DNA of 64,000 nt from Cacajao melanocephalus (GCA_963573385.1 CAUYLG010038350.1:1-64000), one strand, 5' to 3'; shown: positions 44,601-59,399, counted from the stretch's first letter. The notes: generated by a model from the letters alone, not told the origin. Numbers and translations are program-made.

Positions 44601-45880
44601 TTATACCCACACAAAATGTGTTGACAATCCATGGTGCTGTTCCTTTTCTGTCTCCAATGTCCCCAGCTGAGATTCAGAGATCTTAGGTCTTGTGCATGGG
44701 ATTTTTCTTTCTTTCTTGTTTTTTCCTGGTTTGTTTTTTTATGCGCAGGAATGGGAACCCTCCAGGATTCTGGCAGACTCAGGAAGCATAGCTACAGAAA
44801 CAATACACTGATACGATTCTTATAAGTTAAAGACAAGGGGGAAATTAGCTTGCTAAATTTTCTCAATAGTTCAGATGAGGGTGAAGTCTTACTTTCTAAA
44901 ATGTTTATCACTGTTACGTATGTGAAATGGAATTGTATGATATTTGTTGTAGGAGGGACTGTGATTACGAAAGAAAAATGCATTTGTTGTAGGAAATGTG
45001 ACAAATACTAAAAAGAAACAAGATGAAAAAGAGATCTCACAGAACCACTCAAAGATAACCATTTTGATGTATGTTTGTTTCAGGATTTTTAGTACATAGA
45101 TTACTGGCTATTTGGTTTCTGCAAGATGAAGATTGTTATCTATTGACTGTTTTGTAATGGTTTATTTTTTTAATGTATGTAATATTTGCATTTCTTTTCT
45201 ATTCTTTGGAGAAAAAGAAATGACAAGGACATTTCTGGAGGGGAAAACAAAATCATGCACAAGAGACGGGACAGGAGAAAGAGAGAGAAACTTTCCTTCT
45301 GAGGCCTTTACTTTGGGATATCTTTTTCTAAGCTCCAACAAATCAAATCAAAAAAGCAAATCAAACCCTATCTATAACATGGAAATGAAAATACCTCCTT
45401 TGCCAGGTTGCTAAGATGATGAAATGAGAGAAATGGAGTGCAAATACAATTTCTGATAAATAATAGATAGCAAATTTTAAAGTTGGTGTCACCCGTCCCA
45501 TAAACACTTACTCTATGTGGTCTCCTACCTCCAAATATCCATGAGAGGAGATAAAAGAAAAGGGCAGGATAAGACGGCAATTCCCCCTTAACTCCAAGCC
45601 AATTTAGAACCGTTTCTGCTGACTCTACTTTCACGACTCACTTTCTTAAGCTAGTGTCTTGTGAACCCTAAAGTTCTATTGTTTGTATTCACTCTTTGAT
45701 CCATTTACTATGATTGGGCTTCTGTCCCATCTAACTACTGAAAATATATTTTTGATATAACTTACATCTTCCTAATTACCAAATCGGTTCTCTTTTCTAT
45801 CATTTAATATATACAATATAGTTAACTTTTCTAAAACTGTTTCCTGCCTTGGTCTTTCACAGTTTTGCACTGTACTCCCC
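44601..45880. other. ARL13B-PROS1 spacer, left part, no recognised feature
   Basis: Sequence between the divergent promoters, with composition falling quickly from GC-rich to AT-rich. I saw no repeat, exon or RNA gene. Confidence 0.4.
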
Positions 45881-45891
45881 TACCCTGGTTC

Positions 45892-45947
45892 CCTCCCCCT
45901 CCTCCTCCTACTTCTCCTCTTTCTCCTCCTCCTCCTCCTCCTTCTTC
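45892..45947 (+). repeat. (CTC)n-rich pyrimidine tract
   Basis: An imperfect CTC/CTT repeat. It abuts the 3' end of the U6 pseudogene and may belong to the same insertion. Confidence 0.85.
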
Positions 45948-45950
45948 ATG

Positions 45951-46056
45951 TATTACAGAACGCTTCATGAATTTGCATGGTGTCTTTGTGCAGGGACCAT
46001 GCTAATCTTCTCTGTATCATTCCAGTTGTAGTATATGTGCTGCTGAAGCAAGTACA
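45951..46056 (-). pseudogene. U6 spliceosomal snRNA pseudogene
   Basis: On the minus strand it reads as nearly full-length U6 snRNA with scattered changes: GTACTTGCTTCAGCAGCACA at the 5' end, then GATACAGAGAAGATTAGCAT, and an altered segment after it (the parent's 'GGCCCCTGCGCAAGGATGAC' region is changed at several positions). No U6 promoter (PSE/TATA at proper spacing) was seen upstream, so it is a retrocopy. Possible target duplications 'ccctggttc' lie at 45883-45891 and 46060-46068. If these are real, the insertion also includes the purine-rich tail. Confidence 0.92.
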
Positions 46057-46088
46057 ACCCCTGGTTCTCTTCTGATCTCCCTGACCAT

Positions 46089-46185
46089 TCCTCCTCTAGC
46101 TTTCTTTTTATTTATTATTTTTTATTTTTTTATTTTTGGGCGGATCACCTGAGGTCAGGAGTTTGTGATCCTCCTCTAGCTTTCT
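46089..46185 (-). mobile_element. 63-bp retro-insertion with Alu scrap, 17-bp target duplication
   Basis: The 17-mer 'tcctcctctagctttct' occurs without mismatch at 46089-46105 and 46169-46185. Between the copies are a T-rich tract (46106-46137, the poly(A) tail of a minus-strand insertion) and a ~27-base internal Alu piece, 'gggcggatcacctgaggtca' and onward, lying in plus orientation. Confidence 0.85.
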
Positions 46186-46639
46186 ATATGTAACCTCTAA
46201 GACATGACCTTATCCCTCTGCTTTTTTTTTAAAGGATGTTCCGTTGTAGAATTTGATTATTACTCCTGTGACTGAAGGGTCTCACAATGTGTATGTCTCT
46301 TGAGCATTTTTGGAACCATACTCGGTACTGTTTTTTACAAATATACACTCAACACCAGTTTTGCAGTAAATCCTAACTTATCTTTATCCAGAGGTTCTTA
46401 GAAACTATAATTTTAAACAAAATAACATGTAATAAAACCAATTTTACCATAGACAAATTGATATAAATCAGAGGTAAGTTCCTATGGCACATTTTTGGTC
46501 ACAAAAACATCACTAAACTTCAAAATAAAGATGGAAATACTAGTAATAGTAAACATTGAAGTAAATGTGAGCTATACATACATTTAAGAAAGATTAATGA
46601 CAACAAGTAAGATAATTCTTTATTCATTTATTCCAGTTC
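46186..46639. other. Spacer, unassigned
   Basis: AT-rich sequence with no assignable feature. Confidence 0.35.
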
Positions 46640-46910
46640 AGGGTCACAGGTGGCATCATCTCAGGGTAAAAGCTGAGAACTAGCTCTCAACAGGACACCA
46701 TTCTGTCACAGAGTGCCCTCACACGCGCCCACACTCACTTAGACTGGGACAGTTTAGACACGTCAATTCACCTAACACGCATATCTTTGGGATGTGAGGG
46801 GAAACTGGAATGCCTGGAGAAAACCCATGCAGACGTGGGGAGAACATGCAGACTCCGTATACACACAGTGGCCTGGGCCAGTAATCGATTTTTTTTCTCA
46901 GCCATGTCAT
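46640..46910. mobile_element. Ancient vertebrate interspersed repeat (family not named)
   Basis: The phrases 'tttgggatgtgaggggaaac', 'gagaaaacccatgcagacgt' and 'ggggagaacatgcagactcc' belong to a repeat widespread in vertebrate genomes, probably an ancient LINE. I cannot name the family with confidence. Confidence 0.55.
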
Positions 46911-47569
46911 AATAAAACAACGCTATTCAAGCACCTGCTCGACTTCATGCCGTCCCCAGTTCTACTAGTGATAACATTACCGAGCATTCCTGATGCCAAC
47001 ATGCAGTGCCTTAGCAAAGTTGACTCTTAGTTTTTCAATATCTTAAGTGGCTTGATAGCCCTATGTGCTGCTCAACATGTCGAGTTCTTTCCTTACAGGC
47101 ACATGAAATAACAGTTATTCCCACCCTCTCGAAGTCAGGCAGGCATACCACATGCCTGGCTTTGTCTACTGAAATGTAAGTGGTATGTCCCCTCTTGGCA
47201 AAACTATGAAAGAGCTGGGGCACAATTCTCAATGTTCTCTCTTCTCTTGCCGTGGTAATTGTAGATGACTATGTTGACTTTGAGGGACTGTAAAATCAAA
47301 GCAGCATGAAATGCTGAGTTAACACATGGAAGACAGTCACCTGGAAAGTCATGCAGACTTGTAGTGGACTTCCAATGAGCAAGACATAAACACTTGTTAT
47401 CTAAAACACTGTAATTTTCTGGCTTTTTAGTGTGTAATCTGGTTTGTTCTGAATGATGACAACAGTCGTGCTGCTGTGATTCTAGTTAACACTGTCATTT
47501 CAGGATCATTATTAATATTTTGGCATAAATATTCCCAGGCACACATTGTTGAATTAAATTGAATGAAAT

Positions 47570-47805
47570 GTTTACAGACCTGTAACTGCTCTAAGCACTC
47601 AGAATATAGTTGTGAACAAAACCTTTAAAAGTTCCTCCCCTCATGAATCTGACATTCTACTGGTGAAGACAGATGAAGTAGTGGATAATAAACATAAAGA
47701 ATAAGTAAATTAGACACTATGTTAGTAGAAAATGATCTGAAGAAGTGTAAAACTGGATAAAAGGGATTAAGATTAGGAATGAGGTTATAGGTTTTAGTTA
47801 CATAT
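47570..47805 (-). mobile_element. L2 LINE relic
   Basis: Antisense L2: 'gaatatagttgtgaacaaaa', 'cccctcatgaatctgacatt', 'ggtgaagacagatgaagtag'. Confidence 0.75.
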
Positions 47806-47818
47806 TAAGAATTGTGTT

Positions 47819-47952
47819 GAGGCCGGGCGTGGTGGCTCACGCCTGTAATCCAAGCACTTTGGGGGCCAAGGCGGGTGGATCACCTGAGGTCAGGAGTTCA
47901 ACACCAGCCTGACCAACATGGTGAAACCCTGTCTTTATTTCTAAAAAAAAAA
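47819..47952 (+). mobile_element. Alu left monomer of young type, 12-bp target duplication
   Basis: A left arm of AluS/Y-like sequence only. It goes straight into an A-tail after the '...gtgaaaccctgtc' segment. Flanks are 'aagaattgtgtt' (47807-47818) and 'aagaactgtgtt' (47953-47964). Confidence 0.92.
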
Positions 47953-48220
47953 AAGAACTGTGTTAAAACCAAAGTTTGGCTAAATGAGATTACCAAGTAT
48001 CAGTCAATATTCAGCTAAAGCCAGATATCACCATCACAAAGTGAATTTCTGAGATTAAAAACCCAGAATTTTATCCAATGATGTGTTATCAAATTGTATG
48101 TTAATAGACTCCAGATGGTTTTACAAAGTTTGACATTATGGTGTAGGACACATAAATTTTCAGTGCTGACAATTATTACTGACAGTGTGATGCAAATTTG
48201 TGGCGTTAAAAAGATATTCA

Positions 48221-48535
48221 GGCCAAGAGAAGTGGCTCACACCTGTAATCCCAAAGCTTTGGCAGGCCAAGGCAAGAGAGTCACTTGAGGTCAGGAGTTC
48301 CAGACCAGCCTGGGCAACACAGCAAGGTACCATCTCTACCAAAAAAAAAAAAAAAAAAACCAAAGTTAAAATTAGGCTGGTATACAGATGTGTGACTCTA
48401 GTCCTAGGTACTTGAGAGACTGAGAGAGGAGGATGCTTGAGCCCAGAAGTTCGAGGCTACAGTGAGCTATGACTGCACCACTGCACTCCAGCCTGGGCAA
48501 CCCAGTGAGACCCTGTCTCAGATAAATAAATAAGG
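48221..48535 (+). mobile_element. AluJ-like element
   Basis: Old dimeric Alu with a long central A-linker and a (AAAT)n tail, directly abutted by the next Alu. Confidence 0.9.
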
Positions 48536-48830
48536 CCAGGTGCAGTGGCTCACGCCTGTAATCTCAGCACTTTGGGAGGCCGAGGCAGGCAGATGCATTG
48601 AGGTCAGGAATTCAAAACCAGCCTGGCCAACATGGTGAAACCATGTCTCTACTAAAAATACGAAAAACAAAAATTAGCTGGGCAAGGTGGCAGGTGCCTG
48701 TAATCCCAGCTACTCAGGAGGCTGAGACGAGAATTGCTTGAACCTGGGATGCTGAGGTTGCAGTGAGCTGAGATCGCACCACTGCACGACAGTCTGGGCG
48801 ACAGAGTGAGACTCTGTCTCAAAACAAATT
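48536..48830 (+). mobile_element. Alu element (AluS-like)
   Basis: Full Alu inserted at the tail of the preceding one, in the same orientation. Confidence 0.94.
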
Positions 48831-49905
48831 TTTTTTAAATTAAAAAATAGATGTATAGATAGATATTCACTTTCAACTGCAGTCTTTAGAGGAGCAAGAT
48901 TTTTTTAAAGATAGCTTATTCTAATATTCCCTTCTTTTCTTCATATTCTTTAAATATTTGTATGCTTGTATGATTTGTTATGAATGTTGTTGATTCATGA
49001 TTTTAGAAGTTTTTCCTCCTTAGTAATTTTTGAGATCTCAAAATTGATATTCTTATTTCCCTCTCACAAGATGAAGAGATTCCCAAATGGGGCCTTTACT
49101 TGGAAGACTTCTGGCCTAAATAAATTTACATATTTAATTAAATATGGTAATTAATGGTGATTTTGTCCCACATAATTGAAACAATTCTATAGATATTAAA
49201 ATTATATTTATATTTAAGTAGGTTGGGACTGAGAAAAAAGTGGTATATAGACCAACCTGTTGAAGTCAGACAAACCAAGAAAGAAGAGAATTTAAAAAAG
49301 GGAAAGGTCATAAATACACTCAATAATTCTTTCTTGAATAAGATCAAGAGGTTCAGGACATGCCACCCAAAAATATGCCACTTAGATATACGGGTTATTT
49401 TGTGCTCAAGGCAATCAAGAATCAGCAGAAGTAGAGAAAGCTTTTTACCACCCCTTCAACTGTAAAATAAATTTCCCCTTGTAAAGAAAATCTACATTTA
49501 TAAAATAAATTTTCATTAGTAAAGGTATCTATCTGTGCCAAGAAGACAGCTACTCCCAGAGACCCGTTTTATTACCTGAGAGACCCACATTGCAAGGCAA
49601 CCTTTATCAACCATGCATTTCCTTCCTTCCCTTCTCTTTATTTGCCTTCTCTACCCCAAGAAGCCTCAAACCCCTATTCCTTTTCATAGCTCAGGATGAT
49701 ATACGTCTTAATCATCTGGATACGTCCTGGAGTCTCATATTTTTGTGAAATTCCCATGCATACATGTGTAATTAAATGTTGTTTTCGTTTTCTCTATGCC
49801 CATTTAATTCTTATACCAGCCACAGAACTTGCAAGCGTAGTGAGAAGCTTCTTTCTTCCCCTACTGAGTGAATGTGGATTCCTCTGCCCATGTTCTTTTG
49901 AGAAA
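48831..49905. other. Spacer, no recognised feature
   Basis: AT-rich sequence. No exon, RNA gene or nameable repeat was seen. Confidence 0.4.
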
Positions 49906-49910
49906 AAGTA

Positions 49911-50212
<302 letters not shown>

Positions 50213-51300
50213 AAAAGGAAAAGGACTCTAATATTCAACAACTTCCATCCGGCTGGATCACAGAACCATAAAAATCTAGAACTGGGAGAGATCTTTGAAA
50301 TATAATCACACCATCAAATTTCACATACACACACAGGAAATCAATTGATATTTCACTGGGCAGAAATACTAGAATAACAGTAAATATGCATTGCGTATGT
50401 AACTATAATAGAGTCAATTCTGCATGCACACTTCAGTCAATAAGAACAGACTTTGGGGTTGCAGCAGAGAAAGAGGCTTAATTATTAGGCCACTAAACAG
50501 AACCTCAAATCCATCTCTCCAGTGAGTTTGGGGCTAGGATTTTTAGGAGTTTTGGAGTGAGCTGAAGTGTAGAGATCTTTGGTTGAAGAGTACAGGGTGA
50601 GGTTTAGGACAGGGGAATGAAGGAGCTGGATTATCGTGCTGACTCCTCTGTCAGGGTCTTCAAACACGAACAAAAGCTTTATGATTGTAATATCAGAAAT
50701 CCTACCTATCTTAACGCTTTATGATTCTAATGTCAGAAATCCTATCTATAGGAAAAATGGGGACGCAAAAGTGCAACTTGATTAATCTTTAATTATAACT
50801 GTATTTCTGTCCAGAATTCTTGTTAACCCTCTGTGGATGGCTTCAAGTGCTGCTAGTTAACGCACACTAATGGCTTCATATGTTATCTCCTGAAATCCTT
50901 ACATCAGCACTAGGAAACCTATTATCCCCATTTTAGGGATGATACAACTGAGGTTTTAGAGAGGTTAAGCAATTTACTTAGTTACACAACTAGTAAATGG
51001 CAGAATATTGCCATTTGAATTCAGGCAGTTCAGCTTCAGAGATAGCCTTAAACATATTTCAAATGTGTACTTATGCCTAAGGACAAAAGCTAGAGATAAT
51101 ATGCAAAAAGTAAAATGAGCTGTTTGAAGGTACTGGAATTTGATACATTGACTATTTTTTCTAAAACATGTTTTGCTATAGTTTTTTCTTTTTCCGTCAT
51201 AAATACAAGACCAAAAAAACATGTGGATGATCAAAATGACCCCATTTGCTTTTCCTTTCACCGTAGTTCTTCCTAAAGTCCTCACTGACTTCCAGGTATT
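50213..51300 (-). other. Upstream of PROS1; contains a MIR
   Basis: About 50880-51050 is an antisense MIR ('agagaggttaagcaatttac', 'cacaactagtaaatggcaga'). A 30-base phrase recurs around 50670-50705 and 50715-50750 ('gctttatgattctaatgtca' type), a short local duplication. The rest is unassigned. Confidence 0.5.
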
Positions 51301-51399
51301 CGTTAACAACTTCACGGCCGAGTCAGTCTCTCACGACTTCTCCTTTCGAACCTGGAGATCCTTCCTCTTGAACCCTGGCAGTTCTCTTGACCAGTCAGA

Positions 51400-51773
51400 G
51401 AACTGCGTTCCCCATCCCTTCCCCTTCGGAAACCTCACATTGTGGAGGAGAGGAAGGAGAAGCAGTAGCTTGGAAGCTGGTGAGATGTCTCGGCTGTGTT
51501 TACCAGGCCTGCAGCATTGCCCAGAGCCCATCCCCCAGCTCCGAAAAGCTTCCTGGAAATGTCCTCGTTATCACTTCCCCTCTCGGGCTGGGGGCTGGGA
51601 GCGGGCGGTCCCCTCCGCCCCCGGCTGTTCCGCCGGGGCTCGCTGGCTCGCAGGCGCCGCCGCGCAGCACTGCTCAGACCCAGGCGCCCAGGCTCGCAGC
51701 TCCGCGACGCCGAGCGCTCGGGGCCCCGCCGTGACGCGCCACCGTGCCCGCCCGCGCCTCCGCGCGCTTCGAA
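51400..51773 (+). promoter_or_regulatory. PROS1: PROS1 CpG-rich promoter and 5' UTR
   Basis: GC- and CpG-rich sequence immediately before the PROS1 ATG. It holds GC boxes (GGGCGG at 51603-51608 and CCGCCC at 51616-51621). No TATA box at a suitable position was seen, which fits a start site chosen by Sp1-type elements. The exact start cannot be told from sequence. Confidence 0.8.
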
Positions 51774-51849
51774 ATGAGGGTCCTGGGTGGGCGCTGCGGG
51801 GCGCTGCTAGCGTGCCTCCTCCTAGTGCTTCCCGTCTCAGAGGCAAACT
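51774..51849 (+). CDS. PROS1: PROS1 coding exon 1 (signal peptide)
   Basis: This exon encodes the first 25 residues of vitamin K-dependent protein S, plus one base of codon 26. The peptide begins MRVLGGRCGA, continues with a leucine-rich core (LLACLLLVLPV) and ends SEA|N, a secretion signal with a likely cleavage after alanine 24. Protein S is a plasma cofactor of activated protein C and a ligand of TAM receptors. The donor is 'aaact|gtgagt' at 51850. The ATG has G at -3. Exon 2, which should begin with the propeptide and Gla domain, was not found by 64000, so the first intron is longer than 12.1 kb. The gene runs divergently from ARL13B, with 7.7 kb between the two start codons. Confidence 0.96.
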
Positions 51850-52660
51850 GTGAGTAATCAATAACGTCTCTTCTCCCCCGCAGCGTTGTCGACCGAACTG
51901 CGTGCCCTGGTTAGTAGGATTTTCCTCTTTAGAGCTGCAGCCTCCTAGAAAGTTTCCAGTAAGTACCGACAGACACCCAGCGGAGGGAAGCAGCCGTGGA
52001 TAGAGCAGGCAAAGTCATGGTGGGGCAGGGTCAGTCTGCACAGTCGCGAGAATGCACTGCCCGCACGACAGATGCCAGAACCTGGGTGACGCTGAGTATC
52101 AATGAACGGATGACAGCACCTGCGCATTTCCCTTCAAAGCCGAAGTTCCCAGTCAGAGAACAAGGATGAGCAGGTTCCAGCATATGAGTAGCGAAGAAAA
52201 GCTGGCACACTGTGTCTTCCCTTTGTCCAAGCGCCTGCCCCCAACCTGCGACAGTCTCCTGAAACCTACCTCCCCTTTGCAACTTCTGGACTTTGAGCTT
52301 GATTTGCTTGTCTCACGCTAACAAACTCTTTTAAAATGACTGAGGGTTTGTATAGCAGTAGAAATAAGTCACTTTCTAACCCTGAAATCAAAAGGACTGT
52401 TAAAGTCTGTATTCTATTTCTCAGGTCGTTTTGTACTGAGGATTTTTTTTAACATTGCGTGCCAGTGATCTGAGGTGGTGGCATGAATTCTTTATATTTT
52501 ATCTTTGTATTTCAGGTTCTTTATGTCCTTATGCCCGGATTCAAGACAGGATATTGAATTTTCTCTGAAAAACATATAAGGGATAGCAAGGCCTTTAGTA
52601 CGTTTTAACGGTCAGTTAATTTGTTTTCTAAAGTTGTAAGTGTGTTTCTTGAATAGAAAT
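51850..52660. other. PROS1: Start of PROS1 intron 1, unassigned
   Basis: GC content falls quickly after the exon. No repeat or further exon was recognised. Confidence 0.5.
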
Positions 52661-52665
52661 GTCCC

Positions 52666-52961
<296 letters not shown>

Positions 52962-53670
52962 CAAAAATGTCTTCTTGTGCTATGTTTTATTTGCAGGGAC
53001 TGGAACGGAAGAGAGCACTCTGAATTACAAATAACGCTTACGAGCCTAGAGCTCCAAAGTAAACTTTTCAAAGATGGAAATTTCAGGAGAATTATATGTC
53101 AATTTACTAACATTCCACTAGTTTCTATTAGTTATCAAGATGAATGTGGTACTTTAAAAATGTAACTTGGGACTGAAACATTAGTTTTTGATCTTACATT
53201 AAAGAGCTACAATTGCAAAACTTCACCTTTCAAACCGTATCATTAAGCCGATTTGTAACTACATGCGTTTATTACCTATATAGTTCATTAGGACAATTAA
53301 ATATTTGCTTCATAGCTAGAGTTTTGGAGAGGAGAAAGGCAAAGTAGCTTGCCACACTTAACTCCTTGTCATCATAGAAATTTGCTAGGCCTTTTCTTTT
53401 TGTAGAGATTATTACATTTTGACTGAATCTAGGCAGAGATAAAAATTATATGGGTTTGTGTAGGTTTATTATATATAAACATATGGAGAATTAGACTTGC
53501 TATATATAAACGCTGATAGAACAGATAAATTAATTCTTCCAGTATACCACATAAAGAATAGTTGGCCCCATAATGCCTTGACTTAAAAGTTTTTGATTGC
53601 TTAATTGGATTAAAAGTCATCTGTGGTTTACTGATGAGGAAATTTAGATACAGATGTGATGCTTTTAAAC
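52962..53670. other. PROS1 intron 1, unassigned
   Basis: AT-rich intron without recognised features. Confidence 0.4.
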
Positions 53671-53684
53671 CATATGATTTTATT

Positions 53685-53852
53685 TTATTTTATTCTGTTT
53701 TATTTTATTTATTTTTTTGAGACAGGATCTGGCTCTGCCACTCAGGCACAATCACAGCTAACTGCATCTCCCCCTCCCTGGCTCATGGGAGCCTCCCCGC
53801 TCCACCTCCTGAGTAGTTGGGACAACAGGCGTCCACAACCATGCCCGGCTAA

Positions 53853-53886
<34 letters not shown>

Positions 53887-54014
53887 GTAGAGTTGGTGTT
53901 TTGCCATATTGCCTAGGCTGGTCTTGAACTCCTGTACTCCTGTGTTAAAGCGGACTACCTACTTTGGCTGCTCAAAGTGCTGGAATTACAAACATGAGCC
54001 ACCATGCCCAGACT
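53685..54014 (-). mobile_element. Old Alu with internal (TG)n, target duplication
   Basis: Diverged minus-strand Alu with a T-rich (TTTTA)n head. Its linker has expanded to a (TG)n tract (53855-53882). 'ccatatgatttta' flanks it perfectly (53671 and 54015). Confidence 0.92.
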
Positions 54015-54034
54015 CCATATGATTTTAAATTTGA

Positions 54035-54818
<784 letters not shown>

Positions 54819-54852
54819 AAAACATATTTTTGTGATTAAAAAAGCATAAATT

Positions 54853-55016
54853 TAGAGATGGTGTCTTGCTATCTTGCCCAGACTGGGGTGCAGTGGCTAT
54901 TCACAGGCACTATTAGAGTGCACTACAGCTTTGAACTCCTGGCCTCAGGCAACCCTCTCATCTCAGCCTCCTGAGTGTCTGGGAATATCGGCATGCCCTA
55001 CCATGGCTGGTTTATA
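54853..55016 (-). mobile_element. 7SL-like fossil Alu monomer (FAM-like)
   Basis: On the minus strand it has a 5' Alu-domain arm, then the segment GCCTGTGAATAGCCACTGCA, then 'CCCAGTCTGGGCAAGATAGC'. The GTGAATAGCCACTGCA segment belongs to the 3' part of 7SL RNA and is absent from ordinary Alu arms. The central 7SL S domain is missing. This fits a fossil Alu monomer, the type between 7SL RNA and Alu, or a deleted 7SL pseudogene. Confidence 0.75.
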
Positions 55017-55156
55017 GTTGTTATTTAAAGAAAAACATTTACAAATCATAGTCTTATTTTAGGAAGAGTAATTAGAAAAAAATGTAGTACTTCTTACTTG
55101 TTTTAAAAATAAAAAAAGGAAATTGTCCAGAGATTAATTTTCCAGAATACATATTA

Positions 55157-55528
<372 letters not shown>

Positions 55529-57285
55529 ACTGTCTACATATTTTAATCGTTTCCCTCTTAATGCGTGTGGTGAGGGGAAATAGGAGAAAGAGGATGTCCT
55601 TTTGGCTGTGCTAATTTGGCCTTATCTAGACTGACACCCTGGGTGGGTGCAGGCTACTCTAGTCACTAGTGACTCATATTTTCCTTTTCTTTTGTACCCT
55701 CTTCTTTCCTTCTCTAACTATTCCTTTTATTATTTGTGAATCCTTGTCTTTTCTTAAATTGTCTTTACTTAAAAGTCCAAAATTTTGCACAGATGGAGAG
55801 ATGTTATCAAGGTTAGGTTACAGTAGGATTTTGTGCTGGAAGAGTTAGAAACAATTTCTAGTGTACAGCAATATAACATCAAACCCTATGCCATATTCTC
55901 TTACTATTAATTCTATGCTAGGAAACAGTAGACCTTTTCTGTTCACCAAGTTTATATCTTTGCAGCTTGAGTGATCTATATACATACTTAAACCTTCAAT
56001 ATTATGCCTGATAATACAATATTCTTTGCCTATAAGCAACAGTAATGAACTCTTGCTAAAGGAAAGAAAAAGGAAAAGTAAAAAGAGAGGAGGAAAGGAA
56101 GGAACAGTTGAATAATTTATTGGAAGGCTACTGAATGGCTAGCTGAACAAACAAGCCTACAGATGCCAGGAATATAAACATTTAGGTGACCTGTACAGTG
56201 GGAACTCATGTGATAGTACTTTAGGAGCTGCCAATTAGGTGACTCAATTCTGTCTTTCAGTCCTGTGTGTTTTTGTGAACAGTTCAAATTCCTAGGAGAC
56301 CCTGATCATTTTGGCTTAACCTGGCTCTGGAGTCCTGTGACTGAGAGCTCACTAGAATTGCACAGAGTGCCAGAAGAACAGTTCTCACAAAAGAATGGAT
56401 GCTGGGAAGGACGCAGAAATAAGAAAACTCTACATATTCTAATTATTGAATGTCTAACATATACGCATGCCGTTCTTTTCATACTCACCATTTGAAGATA
56501 TTTCTCTAAGAGAATGCAAATAATTACTGCATAGAGTAAGAACTCCCTCCTCAATAGGTTCCAGGCACCACATCCAGAGAGGAAGGCTTGAGGCTCCCAT
56601 TTCCTAGGTATCATCAAGGCTGGCCGTGATTCCTGTATTTCTGTGCTATGTTTTATGGATAAAATGATACTTTATAGTGTAGCAATACATCTTATATGCT
56701 AACAAAAAAAAAGAAAGAAAAGAAAACAAAAGGAAAAACAATCACAAAAACAAGTAAGGGAATACAGGTAATGGTTTTAGGGCTTGCCTGTCTCTCCCTT
56801 GGTTACAAGCATGAGCTGGTATTTATGACTCTTTCCCTACCCCTTTCATAGCTCTCTTGCCCTTAGTATGCAAGTGCCTCATGTTTGTGTTTGCTCAGTG
56901 AGATGGACCATAGCATAATCAGGAAGAATCTGAGCCCTTGTTGTCCCCATCTGTGGATGGTGCAGCCACTGTTTCTTTTCCTATTTCTCCTGTGGACCGT
57001 GGTCATCCTGGAGGGGCTTCACGCCTAACCCTGATTAGTATGTGGCAACAACACTATTTTGCCTGGATTATTGTCTTCCTTCTAACGTAATCCTCTTTAT
57101 TTTTTTCCAGCAGGTAAAGAGCTTCAAATGGCAACACACTAGTCTCAGCTTGTAATTCAGTGGAAAGTATATGAGGTCCCCTAGTGAATGCAGTCCTTGG
57201 AAATTGTTCTTGGTTTCCAAATTTCTAGGTGAGCAGAATGCAGTTGTGAGGATAGAATGCAAAAAAAATTTGAGAATAGGTAACT
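55529..57285. other. PROS1 intron 1, unassigned
   Basis: There is an A/G-rich tract at 56705-56755. I found no exon, and no repeat I can name, in this 1.7-kb stretch. Confidence 0.4.
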
Positions 57286-57715
57286 ATATTAGTCCTCTAG
57301 GACTGCCATAATAAAGCAAAACAAAGTAGGTGATTTAAATAACAGAAAGTTACGGTCTCACAATTCTGGAGTCTAAAAGGCCAAAATCAAGATATCAGCA
57401 AGGTTGGTTTCTTTTGAGGGCTGTGAGGGAAGATGTGTTTCCTGCCTTTCTCCTATCTCCTGGTAACCTCAGATGTTCCTTGGCTTGTGGATGGCCTTCT
57501 TCCTGTATCTTCACATCGTTTTTCCTCTGTACATGTCTGTCTCTGTGTCCAAATTTCCCCTTTTTGTATGGACACCAGCCTTACTGGATGAAGGCCTACC
57601 CTAATGATGTCATCTTAATTTGATCATCTGCAAAGACCCTATCTTCAAATAGGGTTATATTTACAGGTACTGGGGAATTAGGACTTCAGCATCTTTTGGG
57701 GTCAACCCATGACAG
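57286..57715 (-). mobile_element. MLT1-type MaLR LTR
   Basis: Reads as the reverse complement of an MLT1 LTR: 'gtctcacaattctggagtct', 'gcttgtggatggccttcttc', 'cagcatcttttggggtcaac', and near the end 'ccatgacag'. Confidence 0.85.
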
Positions 57716-57882
57716 TCATTAAACCTCAGATCATAACAAGTACTTCTTTCCATTTTCCCTTTATTCCTGATCTGCGTATTTGGACTTTAGTAAAATATCA
57801 CTGTATTTTATTTTATTTTATTTTAAGCCTGTCAAATTTAGCAGTTGGGGGTTGTATATCAACTTAGTGAGGCTAATGTTAA

Positions 57883-59399
<1,517 letters not shown>

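Noticed and set aside
51221..51853. Long open frames (210 codons and several shorter ones) on both strands at the PROS1 promoter
   Set aside because: They result from GC-rich composition of the CpG island. They overlap the true PROS1 exon 1 in another frame and show no domain.
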